The notes under the pieces were generated by a model. The model saw nothing but the letters and a program-made list of their open reading frames with translations, was not told where the DNA came from and did not search any database. A program made the position numbers and the translations under genes. A stretch of DNA of 64,000 bases from the NCBI RefSeq assembly GCF_005049045.1, contig NZ_SUPK01000010.1:62001-126000 (forward strand). Direction: 5' to 3'. Source of the stretch: Cohnella pontilimi. Lineage in GTDB: Bacteria > Bacillota > Bacilli > Paenibacillales > Paenibacillaceae. Below are positions 34,725 to 44,163 of the stretch, piece after piece; within the stretch, counting starts at the first letter, position 1, and every line of letters starts with the position of its first letter.

Positions 34725-35660
34725 ATGAACATTTTGGAAATCGACCGGCTCAGCAAGACATTCGGAGATTTCGTTGCCGTGGACCAAGTGTCGTTGTCGA
34801 TCGGAGAAGGAGAGATATTCGGATTCCTGGGGGCGAACGGCGCGGGCAAAAGCACGACGATCCACATGATCGCTTCCTTGCTCCGCATCTCCAAAGGCGA
34901 AATCCGATTGCTGGGCAAAGACATCACCAAGCATGCCAATTTCGCGAAAAAGAACATCGGCATCGTCCCGCAGGAAATCGCGATTTACGAGGATATGACG
35001 GCCTATGAAAATGTTCGTTTTTTCGCGGGATTGTACGGAATCAGAGGTTCCGAGCTGAAGGAGAGAACGCTGGAGGCGCTGGAATTCGTGGGCCTCGGCG
35101 ACAAGCATGCGGTCTATCCTAAACATTTCTCCGGCGGGATGAAGCGGCGGCTGAACATCGCCTGTGCCATCGCCCACAGGCCCAAGCTGCTCATCATGGA
35201 CGAGCCGACGGTCGGCATTGATCCTCAATCGAGAAATCATATTCTGAATTCAGTGAAAAAGCTGAATGAGATGGGATGCACGATCCTCTATACGAGCCAT
35301 TACATGGAGGAAGTAGAAGAGATCTGTACCCGGATTGCGATTATTGACCACGGTAAAATCATCGCGCAGGGGACGAAGAAAGAATTGAAAGCGATCGTGA
35401 CCGATCAGAAAAACATCTGGATTGAAGTGCGTTCGACGGAAAACGCGGATCCCGGCAAGCTGCGGGAGATCGCCGGCGTGAAGCAGGTGGAAATCGAAGA
35501 TCGGGTCATCAAGTTCACATCCGACGCCGGGGTGAACAACCTGAACAAAATGATTCAGCAGTTGATGGCAGACGAGATCGAAATCCGGTCCGTGGAGGAG
35601 CAGGAGCCCAACCTGGAAAGTGTGTTCCTGACCTTGACCGGCAGAAGCTTGCGGGATTAA
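34725..35660 (+). CDS. ABC exporter ATP-binding protein
   Basis: 311 aa. Walker A GANGAGKST (about residues 38-46), signature SGGMKRR, Walker B LLIMDEPTVGIDP and H-loop YTSHYMEE are complete. The C-terminal domain ends ESVFLTLTGRSLRD, typical of NatA/YhaQ-like exporters. The ATG has GGAG eight bases upstream. First gene of a three-gene exporter operon with two ABC-2 permeases, adjacent to the two-component system that likely controls it. Confidence 0.94.
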   Translation: MNILEIDRLSKTFGDFVAVDQVSLSIGEGEIFGFLGANGAGKSTTIHMIASLLRISKGEIRLLGKDITKHANFAKKNIGIVPQEIAIYEDMTAYENVRFFAGLYGIRGSELKERTLEALEFVGLGDKHAVYPKHFSGGMKRRLNIACAIAHRPKLLIMDEPTVGIDPQSRNHILNSVKKLNEMGCTILYTSHYMEEVEEICTRIAIIDHGKIIAQGTKKELKAIVTDQKNIWIEVRSTENADPGKLREIAGVKQVEIEDRVIKFTSDAGVNNLNKMIQQLMADEIEIRSVEEQEPNLESVFLTLTGRSLRD

Positions 35661-35691
35661 TGAGCGCGGGAGCGGGAAGGAGGAGAGACTC

Positions 35692-36810
35692 TTGAATATT
35701 TGGAGAATAGCGCTTAAGGAGTTGTTGACGCTCCGGGACGTGAAGATGCTCGTGTTTATGATCGCGACCCCGGTTTTGCTGGTCTTGATCCTGGGGACGA
35801 TCGTGGCAAACGGTTTTCACGGCAGCGTAGCGGTAGGAGAGATCCGTGTTCTCTACACGAATCATAGTCAGGAACCGATTCTGGCGGACAGTTGGAACCG
35901 ATTTGTCGAACAGTCCGGCCGTTCCGGCATCGCATTCGAGCGGGTAAGAGCGAGTGCGGACGGCAAGCTTGAAGTGGAAAATAACCGATACGTGGGTTAT
36001 GTGGAGATTTCGGACACCGGGATCAAGTACTACGGGAATAGCCGCAGCCGTGTAGAAAGCGATATTGCCCAAAGCATGATAACGGCATTCGAGGATCGTT
36101 ATCGGTTGGCGTCCGCGGTTGCCAAGGAAGACCCGGAGCAAGCCGGCGTGTTGTTGTCCGGGGGCGAAAGCACCGACCATGTGTCGGAAACTTCCGTGAA
36201 TGGGGCTCGGCAGCCGGGTGCGACGGACTATTACGCGATCGCGATGATCACCCTGATTGTTCTCTATGGCGCCATGACGGCCGCTCAATTGATCGAAACC
36301 GAACGCAAGCGCCGCACAGCCGTAAGGCTGCTGGCGTCGCCGGTAACGAAAGCGGAAATTTTCGCGGGCAAGGTCGCGGGGAACCTGCTTCAAAATGCGA
36401 TATACATCCTCGTTGTGGTGCTTATTTGCAAGTACATGTTCAATGTATATTGGGGCGAACATCTCGGTTTGGTGTTCCTCGTGCTGCTCAGCGAAATCGT
36501 ATTCGCCCTCAGCTTGGGACTCGGATTCAGCTACATTTTTAGGGAAAAAGCGGCGGGCTCGATCCTGATGATGATCATCCAGGTCGGCGCTTTTGTCGGC
36601 GGATCGTACTTCCCGGTCGACGCGCTGTCGGGCTTTATGAGAACGGTGGCGGACTTCTCTCCGCTGGAGTGGACGAACGATGCCCTGCTGCAAATCATTT
36701 ATGCGGATCATGCTGCCGCGGCGGTTCAGGCCATTTCCCTCAATATCGGGTTTTCCGTACTGCTGCTGGTCGCGGCTTTGCTCATCATGAAAAGACGGGA
36801 GGGGCTATAA
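35692..36810 (+). CDS. ABC-2 permease (first of two)
   Basis: 372 aa. TM1 at about residues 20-40, a long extracytoplasmic domain (about 45-180), then five membrane segments, as in YhaP/NatB and LinB-type ABC-2 permeases. ERKRRTAVRLLASPVTKAEI is the usual cytoplasmic coupling loop. TTG start with AAGGAGG eight bases upstream; no better ATG nearby. Probably dimerises with the next permease. Substrate may be an antimicrobial peptide or lipid-type toxin; inference from the neighbouring NarL/DesK-type pair. Confidence 0.9.
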   Translation: MNIWRIALKELLTLRDVKMLVFMIATPVLLVLILGTIVANGFHGSVAVGEIRVLYTNHSQEPILADSWNRFVEQSGRSGIAFERVRASADGKLEVENNRYVGYVEISDTGIKYYGNSRSRVESDIAQSMITAFEDRYRLASAVAKEDPEQAGVLLSGGESTDHVSETSVNGARQPGATDYYAIAMITLIVLYGAMTAAQLIETERKRRTAVRLLASPVTKAEIFAGKVAGNLLQNAIYILVVVLICKYMFNVYWGEHLGLVFLVLLSEIVFALSLGLGFSYIFREKAAGSILMMIIQVGAFVGGSYFPVDALSGFMRTVADFSPLEWTNDALLQIIYADHAAAAVQAISLNIGFSVLLLVAALLIMKRREGL

Positions 36811-36812
36811 TC

Positions 36813-37961
36813 GTGCGAGATACGCTGTGGTTGATTAGGAAAACATTAATATCGACGTTCAAAACCTATAAGAACTGGCTGTTCTATTTGGGGTTGCCCC
36901 TCTTGGCTATTCTGTTAGCGATCATGACGCGAGGCCATTCGGAAGATGTCCGAGTGAATATCGGGATCGTCAATGAGGATGGGAAACAGGCCATCACGCT
37001 GGACACCATTGCCTTCATCGGCGGCATGCACTCTACCAACCTCGTGGAACTTCCGAAAGAGGAAGCGGACGAACAAATCATCGCGGGTGATTTGGATGCG
37101 GCGCTTATTTTCCCGGCCGGGTTCTCTCAAACCGTGAAAAGCGGCAATCCCGAATCGGTTCGGATCGTATCTGTCAAAGGGACGGAGGCGAGCGACTACG
37201 TAAAGGCAAACCTGAACCGGTACATCGACAATATGACCTTGATATCGAAAGCGGCTGGGGGCAGTGAAAGCAAATTCGATCGCTTGTATGCAGAGTATAA
37301 GGCTTCGGATTTCCCGCTGTCCGCGGAAACGTTGCAGGACCGGTCCGCCGGCCACGCACAAGCATACCAATCCATCGGTTATCTGGCGGTTCTCATGCTG
37401 TTCGCCGCCGGCAACCTGTCCGGCATCCTGCTCAAGGAACGGGAAAACAGAACCTACCGCCGCATCATGGCTTCTCCGGTGTCCGCCCGCAGCTATGTTT
37501 CCTCGAATATTATCGTCAACCTTGCCGTTATCGTCGCGCAAGTCGCCTTAACGCTGGGCGTGATGACGCAGATCTTCGGCGTCAAGCCTGGCCTTCCGCT
37601 CGGTGTTGCGTTCTTCCTCTTGTGTCTGTACGCTCTGGTCGCGGTCAGCCTGTCCCTTGCGGTCGCGGCATTCGCCAAAAGCTCAATGGAGGCCGGAGCG
37701 TTGCAACAGATGCTGTTTTTCCCTACCTCGCTTCTTGCCGGGTGTATGTTTCCGATTGCCGCCATGCCGCAGGCGATGCAGAGTATCGCGTACTTCCTGC
37801 CGCAATATTGGCTGCTGGAAGCGTTCGGCAAGCTGCAGCTGGGAGTTGCCTTGGCAGAAGTGATCCCCAGCGTGCTGATTCTCGTTTCGTTCGCGATATT
37901 CTTTTCACTGACGGCTGTTTATAAGTTTGGTCGAAATCAGGATGCGAGAAGCTTTATTTAA
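36813..37961 (+). CDS. ABC-2 permease (second of two)
   Basis: 382 aa with the same layout as its neighbour: TM1 (about residues 20-38), an extracellular domain to about 190, then five membrane segments, with a coupling loop KERENRTYRRIMASPVSARS. Starts at GTG two bases after the previous stop, with GGGAGGGG upstream. The two permeases are diverged paralogues, implying a heterodimeric exporter. A strong bidirectional terminator follows. Confidence 0.9.
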   Translation: MRDTLWLIRKTLISTFKTYKNWLFYLGLPLLAILLAIMTRGHSEDVRVNIGIVNEDGKQAITLDTIAFIGGMHSTNLVELPKEEADEQIIAGDLDAALIFPAGFSQTVKSGNPESVRIVSVKGTEASDYVKANLNRYIDNMTLISKAAGGSESKFDRLYAEYKASDFPLSAETLQDRSAGHAQAYQSIGYLAVLMLFAAGNLSGILLKERENRTYRRIMASPVSARSYVSSNIIVNLAVIVAQVALTLGVMTQIFGVKPGLPLGVAFFLLCLYALVAVSLSLAVAAFAKSSMEAGALQQMLFFPTSLLAGCMFPIAAMPQAMQSIAYFLPQYWLLEAFGKLQLGVALAEVIPSVLILVSFAIFFSLTAVYKFGRNQDARSFI

Positions 37962-37963
37962 GG

Positions 37964-38008
37964 AAAAGGCCGGAGCGCACACCTAAGTTGGCGTGTCTCC
38001 GGCCTTTT
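37964..38008. terminator. bidirectional terminator
   Basis: AAAAGGCCGGAG and CTCCGGCCTTTT around a 21-base loop, between the exporter operon and the convergent aldo/keto reductase gene. Confidence 0.9.
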
Positions 38009-38018
38009 GCCCGGCGGA

Positions 38019-38936
38019 TTACGGAAGCACATTCCCTGCCGCGCGGAAGATTTCGTACCATTCTTCGCGTGTCAGGCGGATGTCGCTCGCCTTGCAGCAA
38101 TCCTTGAGCCGCGTGATGTTCATCGTGCCGGTCACCGGCTGCATGTTCGCGGGATGACGCAGCAGCCAGGCGATGGCGATCGTCGTGTTGCTCACATCGT
38201 ACTTGGCGGCGATTTCATTGATTTTCGCGTTCAACTCCGGGAACTTGTCGTTATCCAGGAAGACGCCCTCGAAGAAGCCGTATTGGAACGGGGACCAAGG
38301 CTGAACCGTGATGTCATGCAGTCTGCAAAAGTCCAGGATGTAGCCGTCCCGGTTCACGGCCGGCTCGTTCTGCATGTTGACGTTGAAGCCGCTGGAAATC
38401 ATCGTCGCGTTCGTGATGCTGAGCTGCAGCTGGTTGGCCACGATGGGCTGCTTCACATACTTCTTCAGCAGTTGGATTTGCATCGGATGCTGGTTCGACA
38501 CGCCGAAATGCCGCACTTTGCCGGAAGCCGACAACAGGTCGAACGCTTCCGCCACTTCTTCCGGCTCGACCAGGGTATCCGGACGGTGCAGCAGCAGCAC
38601 GTCCAAATAGTCGGTCTTCAGACGCTTCAAGATGCCGTCTACCGATTGGAGGATGTGATCCTTGGAGAAGTCGAACATGCCTTTACGGATGCCGCACTTG
38701 GACTGGAGGATCATCTGCTCGCGAATCGCCGGACTCATCTGGATGGCGTCCGCGAAAATTTCCTCACACTGCCCTCCCCCGTAAATATCCGCATGATCGA
38801 AGAAATTCGCGCCTTCTTCCATCGACGTCCGGATGAACCTCTCCGCCTCTGCCTTGTCCAGTGAATTCATGCGCATGCAGCCGACGGCAACGACGGGCAC
38901 TTCCAAGTTGCTGGTTCCTAACTTCATCGTTCTCAT
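38019..38936 (-). CDS. aldo/keto reductase
   Basis: 305 aa (beta/alpha)8 oxidoreductase of the YdhF/YcsN type. The catalytic Asp/Tyr are in FDHADIYGGGQCEEIF (about residues 46-61), followed by Lys in QSKCGIR and the HRPDTLVEPEEVAEAF segment. The C-terminus has the NADPH-binding PVTGTMNITRL pattern. Start ATG 38936 with GGAGGAGG upstream; an internal ATG nine bases later is possible. Substrate unknown; these enzymes reduce diverse aldehydes and ketones. Monocistronic. Confidence 0.92.
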   Translation of the reverse strand: MRTMKLGTSNLEVPVVAVGCMRMNSLDKAEAERFIRTSMEEGANFFDHADIYGGGQCEEIFADAIQMSPAIREQMILQSKCGIRKGMFDFSKDHILQSVDGILKRLKTDYLDVLLLHRPDTLVEPEEVAEAFDLLSASGKVRHFGVSNQHPMQIQLLKKYVKQPIVANQLQLSITNATMISSGFNVNMQNEPAVNRDGYILDFCRLHDITVQPWSPFQYGFFEGVFLDNDKFPELNAKINEIAAKYDVSNTTIAIAWLLRHPANMQPVTGTMNITRLKDCCKASDIRLTREEWYEIFRAAGNVLP

Positions 38937-39018
38937 CTTTTCATCCTCCTCCTACATACTATAAGCTCATTCTATAGAATTCCGGAGGCGAATGTAAGCT
39001 TTAGGAAGGAGTATCGAT

Positions 39019-39546
39019 ATGAATTTTAAAATGGTAGAAGCAATCGAGGTTTTGGAGCGAACACCCCAGGCATTGGAGTATTTTTTATCCGGTTTGTCTG
39101 AGGGATGGCTGCAAGGCAATGAAGGAGAAGGGACCTGGAATGTCAATGAAGTGATTGGGCACCTCATCGAGGGAGAGAAGCATGACTGGATCCCCCGGTT
39201 GGAAATCATTCTTCAGGATGGCGAAAGGAAGACGTTTGCTCCATTTGACCGTAATGCTCATTTGAACGAGAAGCCCGTAAGGTCAATCGAAGAGAAGCTG
39301 CATGAGTTTAAAACGCTTAGAGCATTAAATATCAACAAGCTTAAGGCTCTCGTTGATCCGGAGATGGATCTGGAATTGACAGGTTCGCATCCTGCTTTAG
39401 GTACTGTCAAACTAAGAGAACTGCTCTCTACGTGGGTTGTCCATGATCTCACACACATCGTCCAAATCGTACGGGTGATGGCCGAGAGATACAGGACGGA
39501 CGTCGGGCCTTGGATTCAATATTTGGGGATTTTGACCAAGAAATAA
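39019..39546 (+). CDS. DinB family protein
   Basis: 175 aa four-helix-bundle protein of the DinB/YfiT family. The metal-binding histidines are visible as [15 protein letters not shown] (about residues 43-57) and [15 protein letters not shown] near the C-terminus. Members are metal-dependent transferases, often thiol (bacillithiol) transferases, or of unknown function. GGAAGGAG precedes the ATG. It is convergent with an SDR gene, one base apart. Substrate is not readable. Confidence 0.9.
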   Translation: MNFKMVEAIEVLERTPQALEYFLSGLSEGWLQGNEGEGTWNVNEVIGHLIEGEKHDWIPRLEIILQDGERKTFAPFDRNAHLNEKPVRSIEEKLHEFKTLRALNINKLKALVDPEMDLELTGSHPALGTVKLRELLSTWVVHDLTHIVQIVRVMAERYRTDVGPWIQYLGILTKK

Positions 39547-39547
39547 T

Positions 39548-40333
39548 CTAGTCGGCAATTTCACCGCAGGTAACGTTCGTGATCGCTCCAGTAATCGCCC
39601 TGGCATGGTCCGAGGCCATCAGCACCGCTGCATCAGCGACTTCGGCGAGTTTAGGCAGTCTTTTTAACATTGTTTTCTCGGCAATGCCTGCCTCATATAC
39701 TTCCCTGGAGACACCCGCATTTTCAGCATGAAGATTGAATACCTCATTTACACCAGGTGTGTCGGGGGAGCCCGCCGATCGAAGACAGACGACACGGATG
39801 CCAAGAGGCCCCGCCTCAACCGCCAGTTGCCGACAAAAACCCTCGATAGCGGCGCAGGCGACTCCAAAACCGCCTACATTGGGATACGGTTTGCGTGAGG
39901 CCTGGGCGGTCAGGGCAAGGATGACGCCGGATCCGTGTTTCGCCATCTGGCGTGCGGCAGCGGTCGCCGTCAAGAAATGTGTACGCATGGCGGTTTCGAT
40001 TGGAAGCGCGAAATGGTCGTGTGGCATTTCCATAAGAGGTGCCCCTTGAGCATCGCCTAGTCCGATTGTATTGAACGAGATGTCGAGGCGTCCTGTCATT
40101 TTTACGATTTCGTCGAGATGGTTCTCAATAGCTTGCTCATCTAGAGCATCAACAATGGCGATTTCGACTGCGCCTCCTGAATTCGCAATTTCCGAAGCTG
40201 CTATTTCCAACTTCTCAAGGCTGCGACCGGCAAGAAATACTCTCGCTCCTTCGCGGGCGAAGGCACGGGCGACCGCACTTCCGACAGCTCCTCCTGCCCC
40301 GTAAATCACGGCGTTTTTATTTTCAAGCAGCAT
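39548..40333 (-). CDS. SDR family oxidoreductase
   Basis: 261 aa short-chain dehydrogenase. The cofactor motif YGAGGAVGSAVARAF (about residues 11-25) is a TGxxxGxG variant. In the usual active-site position the sequence is ALTAQASRKPYPNVGGFGVA, lacking a clear YxxxK, so catalysis is uncertain and it may be a divergent or enoyl reductase-like member. GAGGAGG precedes the ATG. No partner genes. Function unknown. Confidence 0.85.
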   Translation of the reverse strand: MLLENKNAVIYGAGGAVGSAVARAFAREGARVFLAGRSLEKLEIAASEIANSGGAVEIAIVDALDEQAIENHLDEIVKMTGRLDISFNTIGLGDAQGAPLMEMPHDHFALPIETAMRTHFLTATAAARQMAKHGSGVILALTAQASRKPYPNVGGFGVACAAIEGFCRQLAVEAGPLGIRVVCLRSAGSPDTPGVNEVFNLHAENAGVSREVYEAGIAEKTMLKRLPKLAEVADAAVLMASDHARAITGAITNVTCGEIAD

Positions 40334-40493
40334 CTTTTATCCTCCTCGCTTCCTCAATAGGGTGTTATTCTAGTAAATTTTAACAGATTTGAGTCGGAGG
40401 ACAACGTCTCTTTTTTATTTGGCATTGGTAAAACCGTTTGGCGATTAAAAAAGTCTAATCTTATAGAAGTAACAACGGCGGGGGAGGAAACGT

Positions 40494-41033
40494 GTGGATA
40501 ACGAGTCGCTTGTGCTTGCAGCAAAAGCCGGTGATGATGAGGCTTTCTATCATCTCATCACGCTGCATGAGAAAAAAATGTACCGGATCGCCTATACGTA
40601 CCTCAAAAATAAAGCCGACGCTCTTGGAGCGGTACAGGAATCGACCTGCCGGGCGTATATGCAGCTTCGAAAATTGAAAGAGCCTCAGTACTTCGGCAGT
40701 TGGCTGATCCGCATTGTGATGAACTATTGCGCGGACGAAATGAAAAAGCGGGCAAGGAGGACCGGCAGGGGGCATACGGCAATTGCTGCCGAGAATCAGG
40801 ATGAGGCAAACGGTGAATCGGCCCTGTTGGAGAAGGTGCTGCTGGAGTCGGCCATCTCTCAGTTGGACGGCAATTATCAAAAAGTGATTCAGCTGAAATA
40901 TTATCACGATCTGACCATCACAGAGATTGCGAAAACACTGAACAAGCCGGAAGGCACGATTAAAACATGGCTTCATAAAGCGCTCGGCGGGTTGCGGCAA
41001 CACCTGGGGAAGGATGGTGAACACCATGCGTGA
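40494..41033 (+). CDS. ECF-type sigma factor
   Basis: 179 aa. Sigma region 2 spans about residues 10-75 (DDEAFYHLITLHEKKMYRIA; PQYFGSWLIRIVMNYCADEM), and region 4 lies near the end (YQKVIQLKYYHDLTITEIAK, NKPEGTIKTWLHKAL). GTG start with GGGGGAGG. It overlaps by eight bases a gene for a DUF4179 single-pass membrane protein, the usual anti-sigma partner of this group. Probable envelope stress regulon; signal unknown. Confidence 0.93.
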   Translation: MDNESLVLAAKAGDDEAFYHLITLHEKKMYRIAYTYLKNKADALGAVQESTCRAYMQLRKLKEPQYFGSWLIRIVMNYCADEMKKRARRTGRGHTAIAAENQDEANGESALLEKVLLESAISQLDGNYQKVIQLKYYHDLTITEIAKTLNKPEGTIKTWLHKALGGLRQHLGKDGEHHA

Positions 41034-42345
41034 GACAGATGGATATACAGAGGAGCAGCTGCAGTTAGAAGCTATGAAGGAGCAAATAGAGCAAATTGCC
41101 GTCCCTGAAGAAATCGACGAGGCCATCCGGAACGGCATGCGGCTCGGCCGGCAGCGGAGAAGGCGCCGGAGGTTAACGAGAGCGGCTTCCTATGTCGCCT
41201 GCTTGCTGATTTTGGCATCTGTGGCTTCGATTCGGTTTTCACCGACAGTCGCGGCTTATGTCGGCGATATTCCAGGTTTGCGTTCTCTCGTCGAACTGAT
41301 TAACTATGACAAGGGGCTCAAGCTTGCTCTTGAAAATGACTACATGCAGCCGGTTGGGCTGTCCGAAGAGCATGACGGTATTCAGCTGAAGGTGGACGGC
41401 ATTATCGCCGACGAATCGAGGATTATCGTATTCTATACCTTAAATAACATGGATGGGCGGAAGCGGATTGTTAATCTGGGCGAAGTGAAGCTGGTGAACT
41501 ACGAACACGCCTCATCCGACTTTGGTTCATCCAATTTTAGTGAAGATTGGCACAGCAAACAAGGGACGTTCGAATTTAATTCGCACGATGAGGTGGGAAT
41601 CCCAGAAACGCTGGATCTGGAAATTAAGGTCGGCGAGGGAGTTGAGGCGTCGGCAACCGCACCGGTTTGGAAGTTCTCCGTACCGGTCGATAAGACTAGA
41701 TTCGATGGAATGAAAGAAACATACCCTATCGACCAGACCGTGACAGTTGAAGGACAGCGCATCACTTTCGGGAAAATGACGGTTTACCCTAGCCGGGTCG
41801 GACTTGAAGTGGCCTATGATCCCGCCAACACGAAGAAAATATTCGCCTTCGACGATATTCGGCTTGAAGACGAGCTCGGCGAAACGTTCGGCACCATCAC
41901 TAACGGCGTTTCCGCCACCACACTGAGCGACGGCCGGCAAATTCTTTATTTTCAGAGCAACTATTTCCGAAAACCTAACCATCTTTATTTGCGGGCGAGC
42001 AGTATCCGGGCACTCGACAAGAGTAAACTGGAGGTGAAGGTAGATGTGGACCAGAAGCAGCTGCTCTCCCGTCCGGACGACCGTATGACATTAACTGGTA
42101 ACGCGTTTACCGGTGAGGAAGATCTCAATGCTCTCGTTATTCGCCTGAAGAATGAAGACCCGAGGGACAAGAATTTTCATTACTTCTTATTTCAAACCGA
42201 TTACAAGGATGCATCAGGCCAAGTATTCCAATCGAACCGGATGGGATCTACAACAGGGGAGTACCAATATTATATTAAGAAAGCGAACTATAAAGGCCCA
42301 CTAACACTCACGATTGCCGATTACCCCTCCAGGATCAAACGGTGA
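41026..42345 (+). CDS. DUF4179 membrane protein, probable anti-sigma factor
   Basis: 439 aa. A short cytoplasmic N-terminus (about residues 1-45) is followed by one membrane helix (YVACLLILASVASIRF) and a large extracytoplasmic region. The first part, SPTVAAYVGDIPGLRSLVEL, is typical of DUF4179, and a DUF5643-like domain follows. Translation is coupled to the sigma gene by overlap; the ATG at 41014 is possible but lies on the ribosome site. By position it should sequester the sigma factor and sense an external signal. Confidence 0.88.
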   Translation: MRETDGYTEEQLQLEAMKEQIEQIAVPEEIDEAIRNGMRLGRQRRRRRRLTRAASYVACLLILASVASIRFSPTVAAYVGDIPGLRSLVELINYDKGLKLALENDYMQPVGLSEEHDGIQLKVDGIIADESRIIVFYTLNNMDGRKRIVNLGEVKLVNYEHASSDFGSSNFSEDWHSKQGTFEFNSHDEVGIPETLDLEIKVGEGVEASATAPVWKFSVPVDKTRFDGMKETYPIDQTVTVEGQRITFGKMTVYPSRVGLEVAYDPANTKKIFAFDDIRLEDELGETFGTITNGVSATTLSDGRQILYFQSNYFRKPNHLYLRASSIRALDKSKLEVKVDVDQKQLLSRPDDRMTLTGNAFTGEEDLNALVIRLKNEDPRDKNFHYFLFQTDYKDASGQVFQSNRMGSTTGEYQYYIKKANYKGPLTLTIADYPSRIKR

Positions 42346-42418
42346 CATCAGCATTCGAGTGAAGTGATCCTCATCCTAGGCGAGTTTTTGGAAACCAACA
42401 GAGAATAAGCTTGCCGCA

Positions 42419-42461
42419 AATAAGGCCGGGAACTCCCCTTCAGGAGTGTCCCGGCCTTATT
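42419..42461. terminator. bidirectional terminator
   Basis: AATAAGGCCGGGA/TCCCGGCCTTATT stem with inner ACTCC/GGAGT, between the DUF4179 gene and the convergent VOC gene. Confidence 0.9.
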
Positions 42462-42530
42462 GTAATCGGCATATATGTACGGATCTGTGGTCTTATTGGT
42501 ATTGGCCCATTGCGGAGGATGGTGCGTGTG

Positions 42531-42968
42531 CTACTCAGCCAGCTTCGCTCCAAAGCTTTGGGGATGAACGTCTCGGATGTGCTGCGAGAACTCCCATAAA
42601 TGACCTTCCGGATCCAGAACCGAATACAGACGCTCCCCGTATTCTGTGTCGAAAAGTTCTTGCACGATTTTAGCACCTAACGATTTCGCCTGGTGATAAT
42701 GTGCATCAACATCTTCGACGACCACCATGAGCGAATGCGTCGCAACACCGGACTCAGCCGGGCATGTCCGCGTACGATCCGAGTTTTTGAGCATGATCCA
42801 GGAGCCGCCATGATGCGTCATAACGCCGTGGAGCTGTCCTTCGGGAAACTCAATGCGATAATGCTCGACGAAACCGCACACCTCCCTTAACCATGTGAGC
42901 GCATCGTCTGTATTTTCGTAATAAATGTGCGGTAGAATGCCATCGGTCGGTACGGAACGATTTTTCAT
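42531..42968 (-). CDS. VOC (glyoxalase/bleomycin resistance) family protein
   Basis: 145 aa single VOC domain. PHIYYENTDDALTWLREVCG (about residues 13-32) is the first strand-helix unit, and the second module ends LYSVLDPEGHLWEFSQHIRD with the metal-binding Glu-type position. Similar to YwkD/PhnB-like uncharacterised members. CGAAAAATCG surrounds a weak ribosome site (GGAGG at about 42972). Monocistronic; substrate unknown. Confidence 0.9.
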   Translation of the reverse strand: MKNRSVPTDGILPHIYYENTDDALTWLREVCGFVEHYRIEFPEGQLHGVMTHHGGSWIMLKNSDRTRTCPAESGVATHSLMVVVEDVDAHYHQAKSLGAKIVQELFDTEYGERLYSVLDPEGHLWEFSQHIRDVHPQSFGAKLAE

Positions 42969-43185
42969 CCGCGAATGCCTCCTAAACTCAATCTTTCTAA
43001 ATTATACCATTTAGAGAGTTATTTGTTTTGCTGTGATTTCACATTTCCAATGGAGTCGAGAGGAGATTGCAGGGAAACTGCTGGAATTTGTCGAACTCTC
43101 CCATAGCCAAACAGCGGTGATCGCTTCCCGGTCCGTCAGCCGGCCGGCGGTCGCCGAGTTTATTCAGGAAACGGAGATCATTCCC

Positions 43186-44163
43186 TTGCGGAAAACGGTT
43201 ATTTTTATTCTCGGGCTCGTATGCGTCGTTCTGATGTATTTCACTTGGATATCTGCCGACAAAGTATTCCGCTCCGAATGGCAGCTGCCGCAGACCCCGG
43301 TTCAGAAACAGGCGCAATACCGCCTCGTTCTCATCACGCAAGAACTGGAGACGCCATTCTGGGTCAAAGTCGGCAAAGGCGCCAAGGAACAGGCGGGGCG
43401 GGACGGAGCCAGCATCGAAGTGTGGGGAAGCTACGTCAAGAACCAAGAAGATTTCCTGAAGCAAATCGAGATCGCGATCGACGCCAAAGTGGACGGCATT
43501 ATCGTACAGGGTCTGGATACGGATGAATTCAAGGATTTGACGAAAATAAAGGCGGCGTTCTACGGGATTCCCATCGTGACCGTCGCCAACGACGTCCCCA
43601 TGGCCGACAGTCTGCGTAGAACGTATGTAGGCTCGGACCAGCACAAGGCGGGGCGCATGATCGCCGAGCAGTTGATCTCGGATATGGGCGAATCGGGCAT
43701 CGTCATCTTGTTGGGCGACAGCCGCCACGAGTATTATCAGCAGCAGCGGCTCAGCGGGATCAAGGAAGTGTTGGAGAAATATCCGCACGTCCGCATGGAA
43801 TACGCGGAAACGCCTGACACGCGGGAGCACATCATCGCCGCAACGCAGGACCTGATGAACCGGCTGCCCGAAGCCGACGCTTTCGTCGCGGTCAACGCGA
43901 ACCTTGCGGATGCTATGATCCATGAAATCGGCCGGCGCGCGCGGGTTGAGCCTTACTTTATTTATTCGTTCGACGACAGCCCGGATACGGCTGAGCTGCT
44001 CCATCAAGGGAAGCTTGACGGCATGATCGGACAATCGCCGGAAGCGATGGGCAGGCTCAGCATCGACCTCCTCACCAAATGGCTGCGCGGCGAAATGATG
44101 CCGCTTCACACCGAAGGCTATTTCACCGATATCCGGATGCTGAAGGGAACGCCAAAGCCATGA
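43186..44163 (+). CDS. membrane-anchored sugar-binding sensor (XylFII-like)
   Basis: 325 aa from TTG 43186 (GGAG nine bases upstream). One N-terminal membrane helix (KTVIFILGLVCVVLMYFTWI) anchors a periplasmic-binding-protein domain of the Peripla_BP_4 type (YRLVLITQELETPFWVKVGK; VDGIIVQGLD; TYVGSDQHKAG). An open reading frame continues to 43033 but adds an implausible tail. It overlaps the histidine kinase gene by four bases. In Clostridium the equivalent XylFII binds xylose and forms a complex with LytS; here the sugar is unknown. Confidence 0.88.
   Translation: MRKTVIFILGLVCVVLMYFTWISADKVFRSEWQLPQTPVQKQAQYRLVLITQELETPFWVKVGKGAKEQAGRDGASIEVWGSYVKNQEDFLKQIEIAIDAKVDGIIVQGLDTDEFKDLTKIKAAFYGIPIVTVANDVPMADSLRRTYVGSDQHKAGRMIAEQLISDMGESGIVILLGDSRHEYYQQQRLSGIKEVLEKYPHVRMEYAETPDTREHIIAATQDLMNRLPEADAFVAVNANLADAMIHEIGRRARVEPYFIYSFDDSPDTAELLHQGKLDGMIGQSPEAMGRLSIDLLTKWLRGEMMPLHTEGYFTDIRMLKGTPKP

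Noticed and set aside
43033..43185. 51-codon N-terminal extension of the anchored sugar-binding sensor
   Set aside because: It would put a non-homologous soluble tail before the membrane anchor; TTG 43186 has a proper ribosome site.
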